Below, piece after piece: positions 52,813-62,131 of a DNA stretch of 64,000 bases. The DNA is from Natrarchaeobius oligotrophus (GTDB lineage: Archaea; Halobacteriota; Halobacteria; Halobacteriales; Natrialbaceae): positions 1 to 64,000 of the forward strand of contig NZ_REFZ01000015.1 in assembly GCF_003841465.1 (NCBI RefSeq), read 5' to 3'. The translations under genes and the position numbers were made by a program. Position 1 is the stretch's first letter; each line of letters begins with the position of its first letter. Under the pieces are notes generated by a model. That model saw only the letters and a list, made by a program, of their open reading frames with translations. It was not told the DNA's origin and made no database searches.

Positions 52813-53310
52813 ATGGGGCTGCTCGACGCGCTGTTTCGCTCGAACGAGATTCTCGGCATCGCCGAGGAGACCCTCGAGTTCGCCATCGAGTCCTCGGAGG
52901 CCAGCCACCCGGCGGAGTACATGGGATTTCTCCGGGGGACCGAAGCGCGACGACTGGGACTCGAGCGCGACGGACTCGTCATCACCGACGTGCTGGTGGT
53001 GCCGGGAACCGAATCCAACAGCGTCAGCGCGACCGTCAGAACGAGCCAGATTCCGAACGACGTGAAGGCGCTCGGAAGCGTCCACTCGCACCCGAACGGC
53101 GTCATCAGTCCGAGCGACGCGGACCTCGAGACGTTCGGCCGGGGGAGCGTTCACATCATCATCGGCGCGCCGTACCGACGAACCGACTGGAAGGCCTTCG
53201 ACTCGCAGGGTCGGCCGACCTCGCTGAACGTGCTCGACGTCGAGCTACCCGACACCGAGGACTTCTTCGATTTCACGCAGGCGGACATCGACGAGGAACT
53301 GCGAGGATGA
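52813..53310 (+). CDS. JAMM/MPN+ metalloprotease (desampylase-like)
   Basis: 165 residues. The JAMM motif is complete: Glu35 ([11 protein letters not shown]), His91 and His93 with Ser101 and Asp104 ([16 protein letters not shown]). This matches the HvJAMM1 desampylase, which removes SAMP ubiquitin-like modifiers and recycles them for conjugation and sulfur transfer. ATG 52813 (MGLLDALF) is chosen; the upstream open frame is not protein-like. ribL follows after 25 nt. Confidence 0.92.
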   Translation: MGLLDALFRSNEILGIAEETLEFAIESSEASHPAEYMGFLRGTEARRLGLERDGLVITDVLVVPGTESNSVSATVRTSQIPNDVKALGSVHSHPNGVISPSDADLETFGRGSVHIIIGAPYRRTDWKAFDSQGRPTSLNVLDVELPDTEDFFDFTQADIDEELRG

Positions 53311-53335
53311 AGGCGACTATGCGAGGTGGATACGC

Positions 53336-53767
53336 GTGACGCGAACGGTGATCGCCCAGGGGACGTTCGACATTCTCCACCCCGGACACGTCCACTACCT
53401 CGAGGAGGCCGCGGCGATGGGCGACGAACTGATCGTCATCGTCGCTCGCTCGTCGAACGTCGACCACAAGCAGACGCCGATCTGTCCCGCCACGCAACGT
53501 CGCGACGTGGTCGGCGCGCTCGAGGCGGTCGACGAGGCCATCCTCGGCCACGAAACGGACATCTTCGTCCCGATCGAGGAGATCGAACCCGACGTGATCG
53601 CGCTCGGTCACGACCAGCACCACGACGAGGCGGCGATCGCGGCCGAACTCGAGCGCCGCGGGATCGACTGCGAACTCGAGCGCGCGAGCGCCAGCGATTC
53701 CGCCGGCGACGAGGAGTTGCTCTCGACCCGCCTCATCGTCGATCGAATCCTCGAACGGCGGGGTTGA
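53336..53767 (+). CDS. ribL: Archaeal FAD synthetase RibL
   Basis: 143 residues with a GTG start, nucleotidyltransferase fold. [19 protein letters not shown] carries the HxGH motif (His15 to His18), and [14 protein letters not shown] and [13 protein letters not shown] fit the family. It adenylylates FMN to FAD in archaea. It lies 25 nt after the JAMM gene. Confidence 0.93.
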   Translation: MTRTVIAQGTFDILHPGHVHYLEEAAAMGDELIVIVARSSNVDHKQTPICPATQRRDVVGALEAVDEAILGHETDIFVPIEEIEPDVIALGHDQHHDEAAIAAELERRGIDCELERASASDSAGDEELLSTRLIVDRILERRG

Positions 53768-53846
53768 CCGTCGAACGTCGACCGCCCAGTTCTCAGTCGG
53801 TCCGACTCCGGGCCCGCAACTGACGTCGAAACCCGACGTAGGAGGA

Positions 53847-53859
53847 GGTAATAATTACC
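53847..53859. promoter_or_regulatory. Short AT palindrome upstream of lipoprotein gene
   Basis: GGTAATAATTACC is a perfect inverted repeat around a central A, 179 nt before the beta-propeller gene. The latter's own TATA-like AAACTTTTGA lies near 54003-54012. Possible operator. Confidence 0.3.
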
Positions 53860-54037
53860 GACAGCTGGGTCGAATTCGACGGTCCGACACCGGTTGACGA
53901 ACCGAGTCGGTCGATCTCGAATCGCCGCTCCAAAACCGGCACGAAGTATTGCCGCGATCTGGCTCAAGTGCCAAATTTGCCACGGAGACGGACTGAAACC
54001 CGCAAACTTTTGAATCCGCAGTCCGGAGTTCGCCAAC

Positions 54038-55417
54038 ATGGAGTTTGACCCGACCCGCAGGAAGTTTCTGGCAGGTAGTGCGTCAGCCGGCGTCGTCGCA
54101 GTCGCCGGCTGTGCCGGTGGGGACGAGGAACCGCCGGAAGAAGATGGGGACGACGACCCCGCCGAGGGTGACGACGATCCGGTCGACGACGAACCGGCGG
54201 ACGACGACGACGAACCCGAGGAAGAAGACGAGGTGGGACGGTACGAAATCTGGGCGCTCGATCAGGGGCTCGACAACATCCACCTCTACGAACCCGGCGA
54301 CGGTGACGACGAGTTCGACCACACCGACACGATCGATCTGAACGAACTCGAGGGCGTGCCGGACGAAGGCGTCGTCCCGCACATGATCGACTACAGCTCG
54401 GACTACGAGTACGCCGCCGTCGCCTGTACGGCCGGCGCGCGAACGCTCGTCTTCCGGACCGAGGACCACGAACTCGTCGGCAACATCGAAACCGGACCGA
54501 GTTCGCACTTCGCCGGGTTCTCGCCCGACGACGAGTACATCCACGTCGACGTCATCGGGGACCGAAAGATCGTCCGCGTCGACGCCGACCTCGAGGCAGA
54601 GGAGTTCGAGATCGACGACTACATCGATCTCAACGAAAACGACGCGATCCTCGACGCCGGCATCGAGTCCGGATCGCCGATCTGCCATCAGTACGCCCAG
54701 GACGGGCGCTCGCTGCACACGATCGGCCCGAGCTACCACGACGGCGCGCTCGTGATCGTCGACCACGACGACTTCTCCGTCGACAGGGCCTACTCCGGCG
54801 ACGAGCTGCCGACCAACTGTGGCACCATGCCCCACCCGACCGAGGAGAAGTTCTACCTCACCGCGGGCCTCCCGTCCGACCCCGAGGAAGACGTCGACGG
54901 CGTCGGCGACTACTACGTCTACGACACGGCCGAAGACGAGATCGTCGTCGACGGCGAGTCCACCGAAGGTATCGATGCGCACGGCTTCTGGTTCACCCCC
55001 GACGGCGAGGAGCTGTGGGTGCTCAACCGAGAGACGAACGACGGGATCGTCCTCGACCCCGAGGACGATACCGAGATCGACGAGATCGACGCCTACGGCG
55101 AGAACACGAGCGACGACCCCTCGGAGCGTGACGCACCCGACATCATGTGGTCGTCCCCCGACGGCCAGTATATGTTCGTCACGCTCCGCGGTCCCGCCCC
55201 GCAGTCCGGCGATCCCCACGCGGCGACCGGCGTGACGCCGGGCTTTTCCGTGCTCGACACCGAGACGCGCGATATCGTCGACGTCGTCGAGCCTGACCCG
55301 ATCGACGACTACGACGAGGACGACATCGACGCCGAGGAAGTGCCCGACTTCCACGGCATCGGCGTCCGACCGATCGACGACTTCGACACGGAGATTCCCA
55401 ACTCGCCGCCGTTCTAA
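54038..55417 (+). CDS. Tat-exported beta-propeller lipoprotein
   Basis: 459 residues. TRRKFLAGSASAGVVAVAGC is a Tat signal with lipobox, Cys25 being lipidated; a 45-residue acidic linker follows. The rest shows repeating beta-propeller blades (DGEELWVLNRETNDGIVLDP, PHMIDYSSDYEYAAVACTAG, DGALVIVDHDDFSVDRAYSG), like YVTN or cytochrome-d1-type propellers. PDFHGIGVRPIDD near the end is a recurrent blade closure. Extracellular; ligand unknown. Confidence 0.82.
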   Translation: MEFDPTRRKFLAGSASAGVVAVAGCAGGDEEPPEEDGDDDPAEGDDDPVDDEPADDDDEPEEEDEVGRYEIWALDQGLDNIHLYEPGDGDDEFDHTDTIDLNELEGVPDEGVVPHMIDYSSDYEYAAVACTAGARTLVFRTEDHELVGNIETGPSSHFAGFSPDDEYIHVDVIGDRKIVRVDADLEAEEFEIDDYIDLNENDAILDAGIESGSPICHQYAQDGRSLHTIGPSYHDGALVIVDHDDFSVDRAYSGDELPTNCGTMPHPTEEKFYLTAGLPSDPEEDVDGVGDYYVYDTAEDEIVVDGESTEGIDAHGFWFTPDGEELWVLNRETNDGIVLDPEDDTEIDEIDAYGENTSDDPSERDAPDIMWSSPDGQYMFVTLRGPAPQSGDPHAATGVTPGFSVLDTETRDIVDVVEPDPIDDYDEDDIDAEEVPDFHGIGVRPIDDFDTEIPNSPPF

Positions 55418-55748
55418 CGGGACGGCCGGCCAACCGACGTTTTTCCGGCGACGGCGACTCGAGTTGCCGCGTCTCCGACGGTTATACCACGGAGGCACGC
55501 CGTCGTTCGTGGCCCTTCTGTTCGCGATTGCCTCGCTGATCTCCGGCCTCGTTACCATCGGTCTCGGCGCTGGTGCGATCGTCGTCCACTGGTGGCCCGG
55601 ACGTCGCGACGAACCGTCCGATCCGGGTCCGGGGGACGTCACCGTCGGCTCAGCGGTGGGCGGGCTAGTGGCGTTCCAAGCCCGCACAGATGAGCGAACC
55701 CAAGCGGTGTGGTCCGATTTCGCTTATCAGTCGACGGTTAGAACGGTA
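55418..55748. other. Region with possible membrane-helix frame
   Basis: 331 nt between two genes. A plus-strand frame from TTG 55464 reads LLFAIASLISGLVTIGLGAG, a good membrane helix followed by a polar tail, but its downstream part overlaps ilvD and looks like shadow. It could be a small membrane protein or relic; not called. Confidence 0.3.
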
Positions 55749-55904
55749 CTAGTTCTGGAGTACCGGCGGGGGCGGAAGTCGCAGGGAATCGACCGTGTGT
55801 CCCGTCTCGACGAAATGCTCGATGGCTCGCTTCGACACCTCACGCTCGGTGTACCCGTCGGTCGTACTGACGTGCCAGTGACACTCGAGACAGTATTTGT
55901 CCAT
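55749..55904 (-). CDS. Small zinc-finger-like protein
   Basis: 51 residues: MDKYCLECHWHVST, then REVSKRAIEHFVETGHTVDS. Cys5, Cys8 and two His (in AIEHFVETGH) form a C2H2-type set. Such short zinc proteins recur in haloarchaea without assigned function. The ATG at 55904 is chosen because the 30 residues upstream in the open frame are hydrophobic and unlike the rest. Confidence 0.65.
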   Translation of the reverse strand: MDKYCLECHWHVSTTDGYTEREVSKRAIEHFVETGHTVDSLRLPPPPVLQN

Positions 55905-56024
55905 GTACGTTCTCCCGGGGCAACCGTGGAAAGAGTCGTGCAGGACATCGAAAGGAATCGCCAGCGCAGACAACACCACGACGAGACAGGTCAACCGTCT
56001 CGAACGTTCGACGTCGGAATCTGC

Positions 56025-57764
56025 TCAGTCGCGACGGTCGACGCCCGGATTCGTCACGGCACCGTCGGACGCCGAGGCGAAGTCCCGGCCGAACTTCGCG
56101 AGTACGCCGCCCTCGTAGGCCGGTTCCGGCTGGTCCCACTTCTCCCGGCGCGATTCGAGTTCCCCGTCGCTAACGTCGACCGACAGCGTCCGTTCGGGAA
56201 TGTCGACCGTGATCTCGTCGCCGTCCTCGAGGAGGCCAATGGGGCCGCCGACGAAGGCCTCGGGTGCGACGTGACCGATCATCGGCCCCCGAGTACCGCC
56301 GGAGAACCGGCCGTCGGTGATTAGCGCGACGTCGTCCTCGTGGCCCGCGCCGACGACGGCGGCGGTGACGCCGAGCATCTCGCGCATGCCGGGGCCACCT
56401 TTCGGCCCCTCGTTTCGGATGACGATCACGTCGCCGCTTTCGATGTGGCCTTCCTGGACGTAGGCCATCGCGGCTTCCTCGTCCTCGAAGATCCGGGCCG
56501 GTCCCCGGTGGTAAAACTCGTCGTCGCCGGTGACCTTGAGCACCGCGCCGTCGGGTGCGAGGTTGCCCGTGAGGATCTTGATCGCACCCTCCTCCTCTTT
56601 TGGCTCGTCGACGGAATAGAGGAAGTCGGCGTCGATCTCGTCGTCGACCGGCAGGCCGTGTTCGTCCTCGAGAAACGCCAGCTCCTCGGCGATCGTTCGG
56701 CCGGTGACGGTCATCGCGTCGCCGTGGAAGCGGTCGGCCTCGAGTAGCCGGCGGATGACGACCGGAACGCCGCCGACCTCGTGGAGGTCGTTCATCACGC
56801 GCGAGCCGCCGGGCGCGAGGTCGGCGATCTTCGGCGTTCGACGCGAGACGTCGTCGAAGTTCTCGATCTCGAGGTCGATTCCGGCCTCGCGAGCGAGCGC
56901 GAGCAGGTGGAGAACGCCGTTGGTCGAGCCGCCGACCGCGGTCTGGAGCGCGATGGCGTTCTCGAACGATTCCCGCGTGAGAATATCCGAGGGACGGCGA
57001 TCCGCCTCGATGACCTCGACCGCCAGTTCGCCGGCCCGACGGGCCACGGCGTAGCGTTCGTGGTCCTCCGCGGGCGGCGAGGCACTTCCCAGCGGGGCGA
57101 GCCCGAGCGCTTCGGAGATCGACGCCATGGTGTTGGCGGTAAACATCCCGCCACACGACCCCGCGCCCGGACAGGCGTTTCGCTCGAGTTCGTCCAGTTC
57201 GTCGGCGTCCATCTCGCCGGTTCCGTACGAGCCGACGCCCTCGAAGACGTTGACGATCGTCACGTCGCGACCCTCGTGTTCGCCGGGCATGATCGAGCCG
57301 CCGTAGAGAAAGACGGAGGGGAGGTCGGTTCGGATGGCAGCCATCATCATCCCGGGAAGGTTCTTGTCACAGCCGGCGACGGTGACGAGCCCGTCCATCC
57401 GTTCGCCGAAGCTGACCAGCTCGACGCTGTCGGCGATCAGTTCGCGGGAGATGAGCGACGCCTTCATCCCCTCGGTCCCCATCGAGATCGCGTCGGAGAT
57501 CGTGATCGTGCCGAACTCGATGGGCATGCCGCCGGCCTCGTCGGTACCTTCGATAGCCGACGTCGCGACGTCGTCCAGGTGGACGTTACACGGCGTGATG
57601 TCCGCCGCCGGGTTCGCCACGCCGATCATCGGCGAGGAGAGGTCGTCGTCGTCGAATCCCATCGCCCGAAACATCGCCCGGTGGGGCGCTTTCTCGGCAC
57701 CCTGGGTCACGTCGCGACTCGGGAGCCGCTCGTCCTTTCCGTAGTCGAACTCGTCGCTGCTCAT
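56025..57764 (-). CDS. ilvD: Dihydroxy-acid dehydratase
   Basis: 579 residues. It dehydrates 2,3-dihydroxy acids in isoleucine, valine and leucine synthesis and needs an Fe-S cluster. Cluster cysteines are in ADITPCNVHL, TVAGCDKNLPG and CPGAGSCGGMFTANTM. GGSTNGVLHLLALA, EGPKGGPGMREM and GRFSGGTRGPMIGHVAPEA are further family motifs. The ATG at 57764 (MSSDEFDYG) is preferred over 57779 because a TATA-like CTTATGG lies about 25 nt upstream of it. Confidence 0.95.
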   Translation of the reverse strand: MSSDEFDYGKDERLPSRDVTQGAEKAPHRAMFRAMGFDDDDLSSPMIGVANPAADITPCNVHLDDVATSAIEGTDEAGGMPIEFGTITISDAISMGTEGMKASLISRELIADSVELVSFGERMDGLVTVAGCDKNLPGMMMAAIRTDLPSVFLYGGSIMPGEHEGRDVTIVNVFEGVGSYGTGEMDADELDELERNACPGAGSCGGMFTANTMASISEALGLAPLGSASPPAEDHERYAVARRAGELAVEVIEADRRPSDILTRESFENAIALQTAVGGSTNGVLHLLALAREAGIDLEIENFDDVSRRTPKIADLAPGGSRVMNDLHEVGGVPVVIRRLLEADRFHGDAMTVTGRTIAEELAFLEDEHGLPVDDEIDADFLYSVDEPKEEEGAIKILTGNLAPDGAVLKVTGDDEFYHRGPARIFEDEEAAMAYVQEGHIESGDVIVIRNEGPKGGPGMREMLGVTAAVVGAGHEDDVALITDGRFSGGTRGPMIGHVAPEAFVGGPIGLLEDGDEITVDIPERTLSVDVSDGELESRREKWDQPEPAYEGGVLAKFGRDFASASDGAVTNPGVDRRD

Positions 57765-57926
57765 GGTCGAATCTTGCATCGGGAGACCATAAGTCACCCC
57801 TTCTCGGTCGATCGAACCGTCTTCGCCCGTTCGAGGCGCGGCCGGCGCCCGGTGTGGCGGGAATCGCGAATGACTGTTCTTCGCGGGTTTATTTCGCGCG
57901 ATCTTACCGATTCTCGAGGAAGAAAG

Positions 57927-57932
57927 CTTATA
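57927..57932 (+). promoter_or_regulatory. TATA-like box of gene at 57957
   Basis: CTTATA lies 24 nt before the ATG at 57957, consistent with a leaderless transcript. Confidence 0.5.
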
Positions 57933-57956
57933 CCGTCCGGTCCGACTCATCGAACC

Positions 57957-58286
57957 ATGGCACGCGATGATCCGGTACGAAGCCAGACAGAGACGACGAC
58001 AGACGACGAACTACCCAATCTCGTGACCATCGTGGGACGGGGCGTTCCCTCGACGTTCGAGATCGCCGTCGACGGCGAGATCGAGATGCTCGTGGACGAT
58101 CCGCTCCGGGAGGCGACGGTCGTCTCGAAGCACGTCGCCGAGGGGACGATCGACGTCGGCGTCCAGCAGTTCCGGTTTTCCGGGCGCATGGCAAACGTCA
58201 CGCTTGTCGACTGGAACGGCGTTTCGGCCCCGGATTCGCCGAGCACCCCGACCGTTCACGTCGATTACGACGTACCCGATCGTTGA
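57957..58286 (+). CDS. Haloarchaeal hypothetical protein, beta-rich
   Basis: 109 residues. After a charged start, NLVTIVGRGVPSTFEIAVDGEIEM, VGVQQFRFSGRMANVTLVDWNG and VHVDYDVPDR alternate hydrophobic and polar residues like a small beta-barrel. No catalytic residues stand out. Function unknown. Divergent from ilvD. Confidence 0.7.
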   Translation: MARDDPVRSQTETTTDDELPNLVTIVGRGVPSTFEIAVDGEIEMLVDDPLREATVVSKHVAEGTIDVGVQQFRFSGRMANVTLVDWNGVSAPDSPSTPTVHVDYDVPDR

Positions 58287-58423
58287 TAATACCGGCTGTT
58301 CTCTCCTGGATCTCCGACCGGACGAGCAACGGCACTGCAGACGCTCGCGCCGCGGCGAACACTCGACAGTCGTTGCCTTCGTCGAAACCCCCTTCCCCCG
58401 ACCGTTCGTATCGCGACTAACGC

Positions 58424-59404
58424 ATGCCGAAGGCGACCGTCAGCACGGGCGCACGCCTCCACGTCGGCTTTCAAAATCTCTCGCTCGCGCGGGTTCGACT
58501 CTACGGCGGGATCGGCGTCGCCCTCGAGCGTCCGCGAGTAACCGTCACGGCCCACCCGGCGGACGCAGTCGACGCCGACGATCCGCTACTCGAGGAGTAC
58601 GCGAGTCGGGCGGTCGAGGTACTCGACGTTCCCGGCGTCGATATCGAACTCGACGAGCGGTTCCCGCGTCACGTCGGTCTCGGGAGCGGAACCCAGCTCG
58701 CGCTGTCGACACTCGCGGCGACGGCGAACGCCCACGGCCTCGAGAGCCGAGTTCGATCCCGTGCGCCGGCGATGGGGCGGGGCGGTCGAAGCGGCGTCGG
58801 CGTCGCGACGTTCGAGGCCGGGGGATTCGTCGTCGACGCGGGCCACCCGACGGCGCGGTTTACGACCGAACCGCCGACCGAAGGCGACTGGAGGGTTCCG
58901 CCGGTGGTCGCCCGTCACGACCTCCCGGAATCCTGGCGATTTCTCGCCGTCGTTCCAGATTCCGAGCCCGGACGCAGCGGCGCCGACGAGGACGCGAGCA
59001 TGCGGGCGGTCGTCGAGCGCGCCGACCCCGCCGTCGCCGACGAGATCGCCGGAATCGTCACCCGGAAGCTGCTCCCCGCGGCGGCAGACGGTCACCTCGA
59101 GGCGTTCGGCGACGCCGTCGCGGAGATCGGGCGCAAGAACGGCAGCTGGTACGCCGACGCCCAGGGCGGCGTTTTCCGTCCGCCCGCTGGTGTCCTCGTC
59201 GAGGCGCTCGGCGAGTGCCCCGTCCTCTCGGGCGTCGGCCAGTCGTCGTGGGGTCCCGTCGTCTACGGACTGACCGATCGCGACCACGCTGACGAAGCCG
59301 TCATCGCCGTCGAGGACGCGCTCGACGATCGCGGCCTCGACGGCCAGGTGATACTCTCGCGTGCGGCGAACGACGGAGCGCACAGTTGGGTCGACGGCGT
59401 CTGA
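58424..59404 (+). CDS. GHMP-family protein, beta-ribofuranosylaminobenzene 5'-phosphate synthase-like
   Basis: 326 residues, GHMP superfamily. The start RLHVGFQNLSLARVRLYGGIGVALERP and the glycine-rich ATP-like loop PRHVGLGSGTQLALS (82-95) with GRGGRSGVGVATFEAGGFVVDAG match beta-RFAP synthase. In methanogens that enzyme makes the first step of methanopterin synthesis. Many haloarchaea keep a homologue, possibly for a modified pterin or folate; the exact product is not known here. Confidence 0.83.
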   Translation: MPKATVSTGARLHVGFQNLSLARVRLYGGIGVALERPRVTVTAHPADAVDADDPLLEEYASRAVEVLDVPGVDIELDERFPRHVGLGSGTQLALSTLAATANAHGLESRVRSRAPAMGRGGRSGVGVATFEAGGFVVDAGHPTARFTTEPPTEGDWRVPPVVARHDLPESWRFLAVVPDSEPGRSGADEDASMRAVVERADPAVADEIAGIVTRKLLPAAADGHLEAFGDAVAEIGRKNGSWYADAQGGVFRPPAGVLVEALGECPVLSGVGQSSWGPVVYGLTDRDHADEAVIAVEDALDDRGLDGQVILSRAANDGAHSWVDGV

Positions 59405-59471
59405 CGGTTCCGTCCTGCCGACAGCATTCGCGTGCCACAACAGGTAAGCGGATTCGCTCGAACGGTGGGGC

Positions 59472-60308
59472 ATGGAGCGGATGCCCCTCGGCGTCTCGCG
59501 ACTCGACCGCCTCATCGGCGGCGGCGCGCCGACCGGAAGCGTCGTCTTGCTCGCGGGCGGGTCCGGGGCCGGAGCGCGAGAGTTCAGCTACACGAGCGCG
59601 ATCATGAACGGGCTGGCAGCGTCCGATCCGGAGCTGTTCGAGTTGCACTACGGCGACCTCGAGCCCGAAGCGACCCGGCCGGACGGCATCCACTACGTCT
59701 CGTTCACCCACGAGCGCGACGCCGTCGCCGAGGAGATGGCTATCGTTATCGACGACGAAATCGTCGACCGCGGGATGGACGGCGTCGAGTTCGTCGAACT
59801 GGCACAGGAGTACTTCCAGCTGACGCCGGTGCCGACGGAGTGGTACGCCGATCGACCGGCGGACATCACCGAACTCGGCGGTCACGCCGACCGAAGCGAC
59901 GTCTTCGAGGCGTTCGCCGACTACCTGAGCGAACACGCGGCTTCGAACCTCGTCGTCGTCGACTCGGTGACCGACCTCGTGGCGGCGATCGACGATGGGT
60001 TCGGCTGGAGCGACCTGATCGTGGCGCTGAAGGGCCTCGCACGCGCTTCACACCGGTGGGGCGGCGTGATCCTGCTGTTGGTCAACGCGGATACGCTCAC
60101 GCCGACGCAGCTCGGACGGCTCAAGGAGGCGACCGACGGAACGCTGCGCTTCGAGTGGGAAAGCGGCGGCTCCCAGCGCGCGCGAACGCTCGTCGTCGAA
60201 CAGTTCCGGGGCGTCCTCTCGCGGCTCGAGGACGAGAACGTCGTTCGATTCGAGACGGAGATTCACGACGGCGGCTTCGACGTCAGCAACGTCCGCAAGA
60301 TCCGGTAG
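59472..60308 (+). CDS. RecA-fold (KaiC/RadA-like) protein with degenerate Walker A
   Basis: 278 residues. GVSRLDRLIGGGAPTGSVVLLAGGSG is the KaiC/RecA start, but the P-loop continues GAGARE (GGSGAGARE, 29-37), lacking the Lys and Thr/Ser that bind phosphate. A Walker B-like NLVVVDSVTDLVAAI is present. WGGVILLLVNADTLTPTQLGRL and DGTLRFEWESGG follow as in haloarchaeal HTR-like proteins. It is likely a non-hydrolysing structural or regulatory relative. Followed 73 nt later by a coiled-coil zinc-ribbon gene. Confidence 0.78.
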   Translation: MERMPLGVSRLDRLIGGGAPTGSVVLLAGGSGAGAREFSYTSAIMNGLAASDPELFELHYGDLEPEATRPDGIHYVSFTHERDAVAEEMAIVIDDEIVDRGMDGVEFVELAQEYFQLTPVPTEWYADRPADITELGGHADRSDVFEAFADYLSEHAASNLVVVDSVTDLVAAIDDGFGWSDLIVALKGLARASHRWGGVILLLVNADTLTPTQLGRLKEATDGTLRFEWESGGSQRARTLVVEQFRGVLSRLEDENVVRFETEIHDGGFDVSNVRKIR

Positions 60309-60381
60309 CGACCGACTCGCCTTCGGCGAGCGGCGGAAACGGCAAGAATCCTTATCAGTCGATCCGACGTCATTCGAGCGT

Positions 60382-61170
60382 ATGGCAGGCGAGGACCACC
60401 AGGACGGCGGCATCTCGTTCGCGCTCCCTGCCGACGTGGACGACTGGATCTCCGAGGAGGCCGACCGGCGCGACGAATCGCGCGAGGCGGTCTGTCGGGA
60501 CATGATGACGGCCGCCCACGCCGTGGCGACCGGGGACGATCACACGTCGGTCGACGAACTCGTCGGTCGCGACGACCTCGAGTCACTCGAGGGCCAGCTC
60601 GAAGCTCAGCGCGAGGAGTTCCGCGAGCTCCTCGAGGACGTCCGCTCGCGCGTCGTCCAGGTCAAACGCGAGACCGACGCCAAGGCGGCCGTCGATCACG
60701 ATCATCCCTCGCACGCGAGCGACGAGGAACTCGCCGATCTTCGCGACGACGTCGAGGCCCTCGAACGTCGCCTCGACGCCGGGTTCGGTAACTTCGAGGA
60801 GATACTCGAGCGCCTTCTCGATCGACTCGACGAACTCGACGCGCGTTCGACGACGCTCGCGTCGACGGTCGTCGACCTCCGGGACCGACGCGACGAACTC
60901 GCGGCGAACGAACGCGACAGCGCCGCCGTATCCCGCCTGCAGCTTGCGGCCAACCAGCTCGGTATCCGAACCGCCGCCTGCGAGGATTGCGGTGCGAGCG
61001 TCGACGTCGGGCTGTTGACCCGCCCGGAGTGTCCCCACTGTTCGAGTTCGATCGCCGACGTCGCCGAAAAGTCCTCGTTCTTCGGCTCCCACCGACTCCT
61101 CACCGGCGATCCGCCGTCGCTCGAGAGCGCACCGTCGTCCGATCTCGATACGCAATTCGACTATGACTGA
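60382..61170 (+). CDS. Coiled-coil protein with C-terminal zinc ribbon
   Basis: 262 residues. Residues about 10-48 look like a ribbon-helix-helix (GISFALPADVDDWISEEADR, then RDMMTAAHAV). Residues about 65-175 are long coiled coils (LEGQLEAQREEFRELLEDVR and following). The last third has a zinc ribbon, CEDCGASVDVGLLTRPECPHC (two CxxC), before an acidic tail. Together these suggest a DNA- or protein-binding adaptor. Overlaps the next gene by 8 nt. Confidence 0.75.
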   Translation: MAGEDHQDGGISFALPADVDDWISEEADRRDESREAVCRDMMTAAHAVATGDDHTSVDELVGRDDLESLEGQLEAQREEFRELLEDVRSRVVQVKRETDAKAAVDHDHPSHASDEELADLRDDVEALERRLDAGFGNFEEILERLLDRLDELDARSTTLASTVVDLRDRRDELAANERDSAAVSRLQLAANQLGIRTAACEDCGASVDVGLLTRPECPHCSSSIADVAEKSSFFGSHRLLTGDPPSLESAPSSDLDTQFDYD

Positions 61171-61600
61171 TACCGACGAGTCGACGCGGCGGAAGTTCGA
61201 CCGATCGGCCGACGAGTCCGGAGAACCGACCGCCGACGAGTCGGAACCGCTCGCCGCCCTCGCCTCGAGCGTCGCGGATTCGAGCGCGGACGATCCGCCG
61301 AACGGCGATCCGTTCGACGACCTATTCGATCGGGAGGACATCACCGCGATCGACGGCCAAGCGCTCTGGGATCGGCTCGAGAGCGATGCGCTGTCGGACG
61401 TCGATGGCGACCACTGCGAGGTCGAAAAGCGAAGCTACTGCCACCAGTGTGAGCACTTCGCGGAGCCGCCGACGGTCGCGTGTACGCACGACGGAACGGA
61501 GATTCTCGCGATGCCGACGCTGGAGACGTTTCGCGTCGTCGACTGTCCGGTCGTTCGGGAAGAGAAAGCGATCGAGCGGGGGTACGGTCGACGGGAGTGA
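61163..61600 (+). CDS. Haloarchaeal protein with Cys cluster
   Basis: 145 residues. The first 65 are acidic and disordered. The rest has CEVEKRSYCHQCEHF, ACTHDGTEILAM and DCPVVREE, where five Cys and two His could hold zinc or an Fe-S cluster. Its start lies inside the previous gene (8-nt overlap), so the two are coupled. Function unknown. Confidence 0.75.
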   Translation: MTDTDESTRRKFDRSADESGEPTADESEPLAALASSVADSSADDPPNGDPFDDLFDREDITAIDGQALWDRLESDALSDVDGDHCEVEKRSYCHQCEHFAEPPTVACTHDGTEILAMPTLETFRVVDCPVVREEKAIERGYGRRE

Positions 61601-61644
61601 TCGCGTCCGGGAAGATTTTTGCGCCCGCGGCCGTAGTCGCGGAC

Positions 61645-61974
61645 ATGCAGTTCTGCGACGAGTGCGGTTCGATGATGAAAGCGCGAGACGATCGCATGGT
61701 CTGTACCAACGACGAGTGCGGTGCCTCGAGCGAACGCGATCAGGATCGCGAGCGCGAGTTCGTCACGACGGAGTCACAGACGTTCGACGACGTGATCGAA
61801 TCGAGCGAGGAGGCGAACTTCGAGGGGAAGCCGAAGGCGTCCGACGTCGTCTGCGACGACTGCGGGAACCAGGAGGCGTGGTACACGATCAAACAGACGG
61901 CGTCCGCGGACGAGCCGCCGACGCGTTTTTTCAAGTGCACCGAGTGCGGTTACCGGTGGCGCGAGTACAATTAG
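61645..61974 (+). CDS. tfs: Transcription factor S (TFS, TFIIS/Rpb9-like)
   Basis: 109 residues. The N-terminal zinc ribbon is FCDECGSMMKARDDRMVCTNDEC, and the C-terminal TFIIS-type ribbon is VVCDDCGNQEAWYTI...RFFKCTECGYRWREYN. The acidic hairpin TASADEPPT supplies the Asp-Glu pair that enters the polymerase active site and triggers transcript cleavage. ATG 61645 (MQFCDECGS) is preferred over upstream in-frame starts. Confidence 0.93.
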   Translation: MQFCDECGSMMKARDDRMVCTNDECGASSERDQDREREFVTTESQTFDDVIESSEEANFEGKPKASDVVCDDCGNQEAWYTIKQTASADEPPTRFFKCTECGYRWREYN

Positions 61975-62131
61975 CTTCGCTCGAAGTCGGTTCGATCTGA
62001 GCCGAGATCTGTCCGTCCGATCGGCTCAGGGTCGGTCCGTCCGATCCTGTTCGAGACCGTTTCGATGGATGCGTTCAGGACCGCGTTGGAGCCGTCGAAA
62101 CGAAATGACTCGACGATCGCTGAGGGGTCGG

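Noticed and set aside
55464-56324. 286-residue plus-strand frame with one membrane helix
   Set aside because: Most of it overlaps ilvD on the other strand; only the first 60 residues look protein-like, too weak to call a gene.
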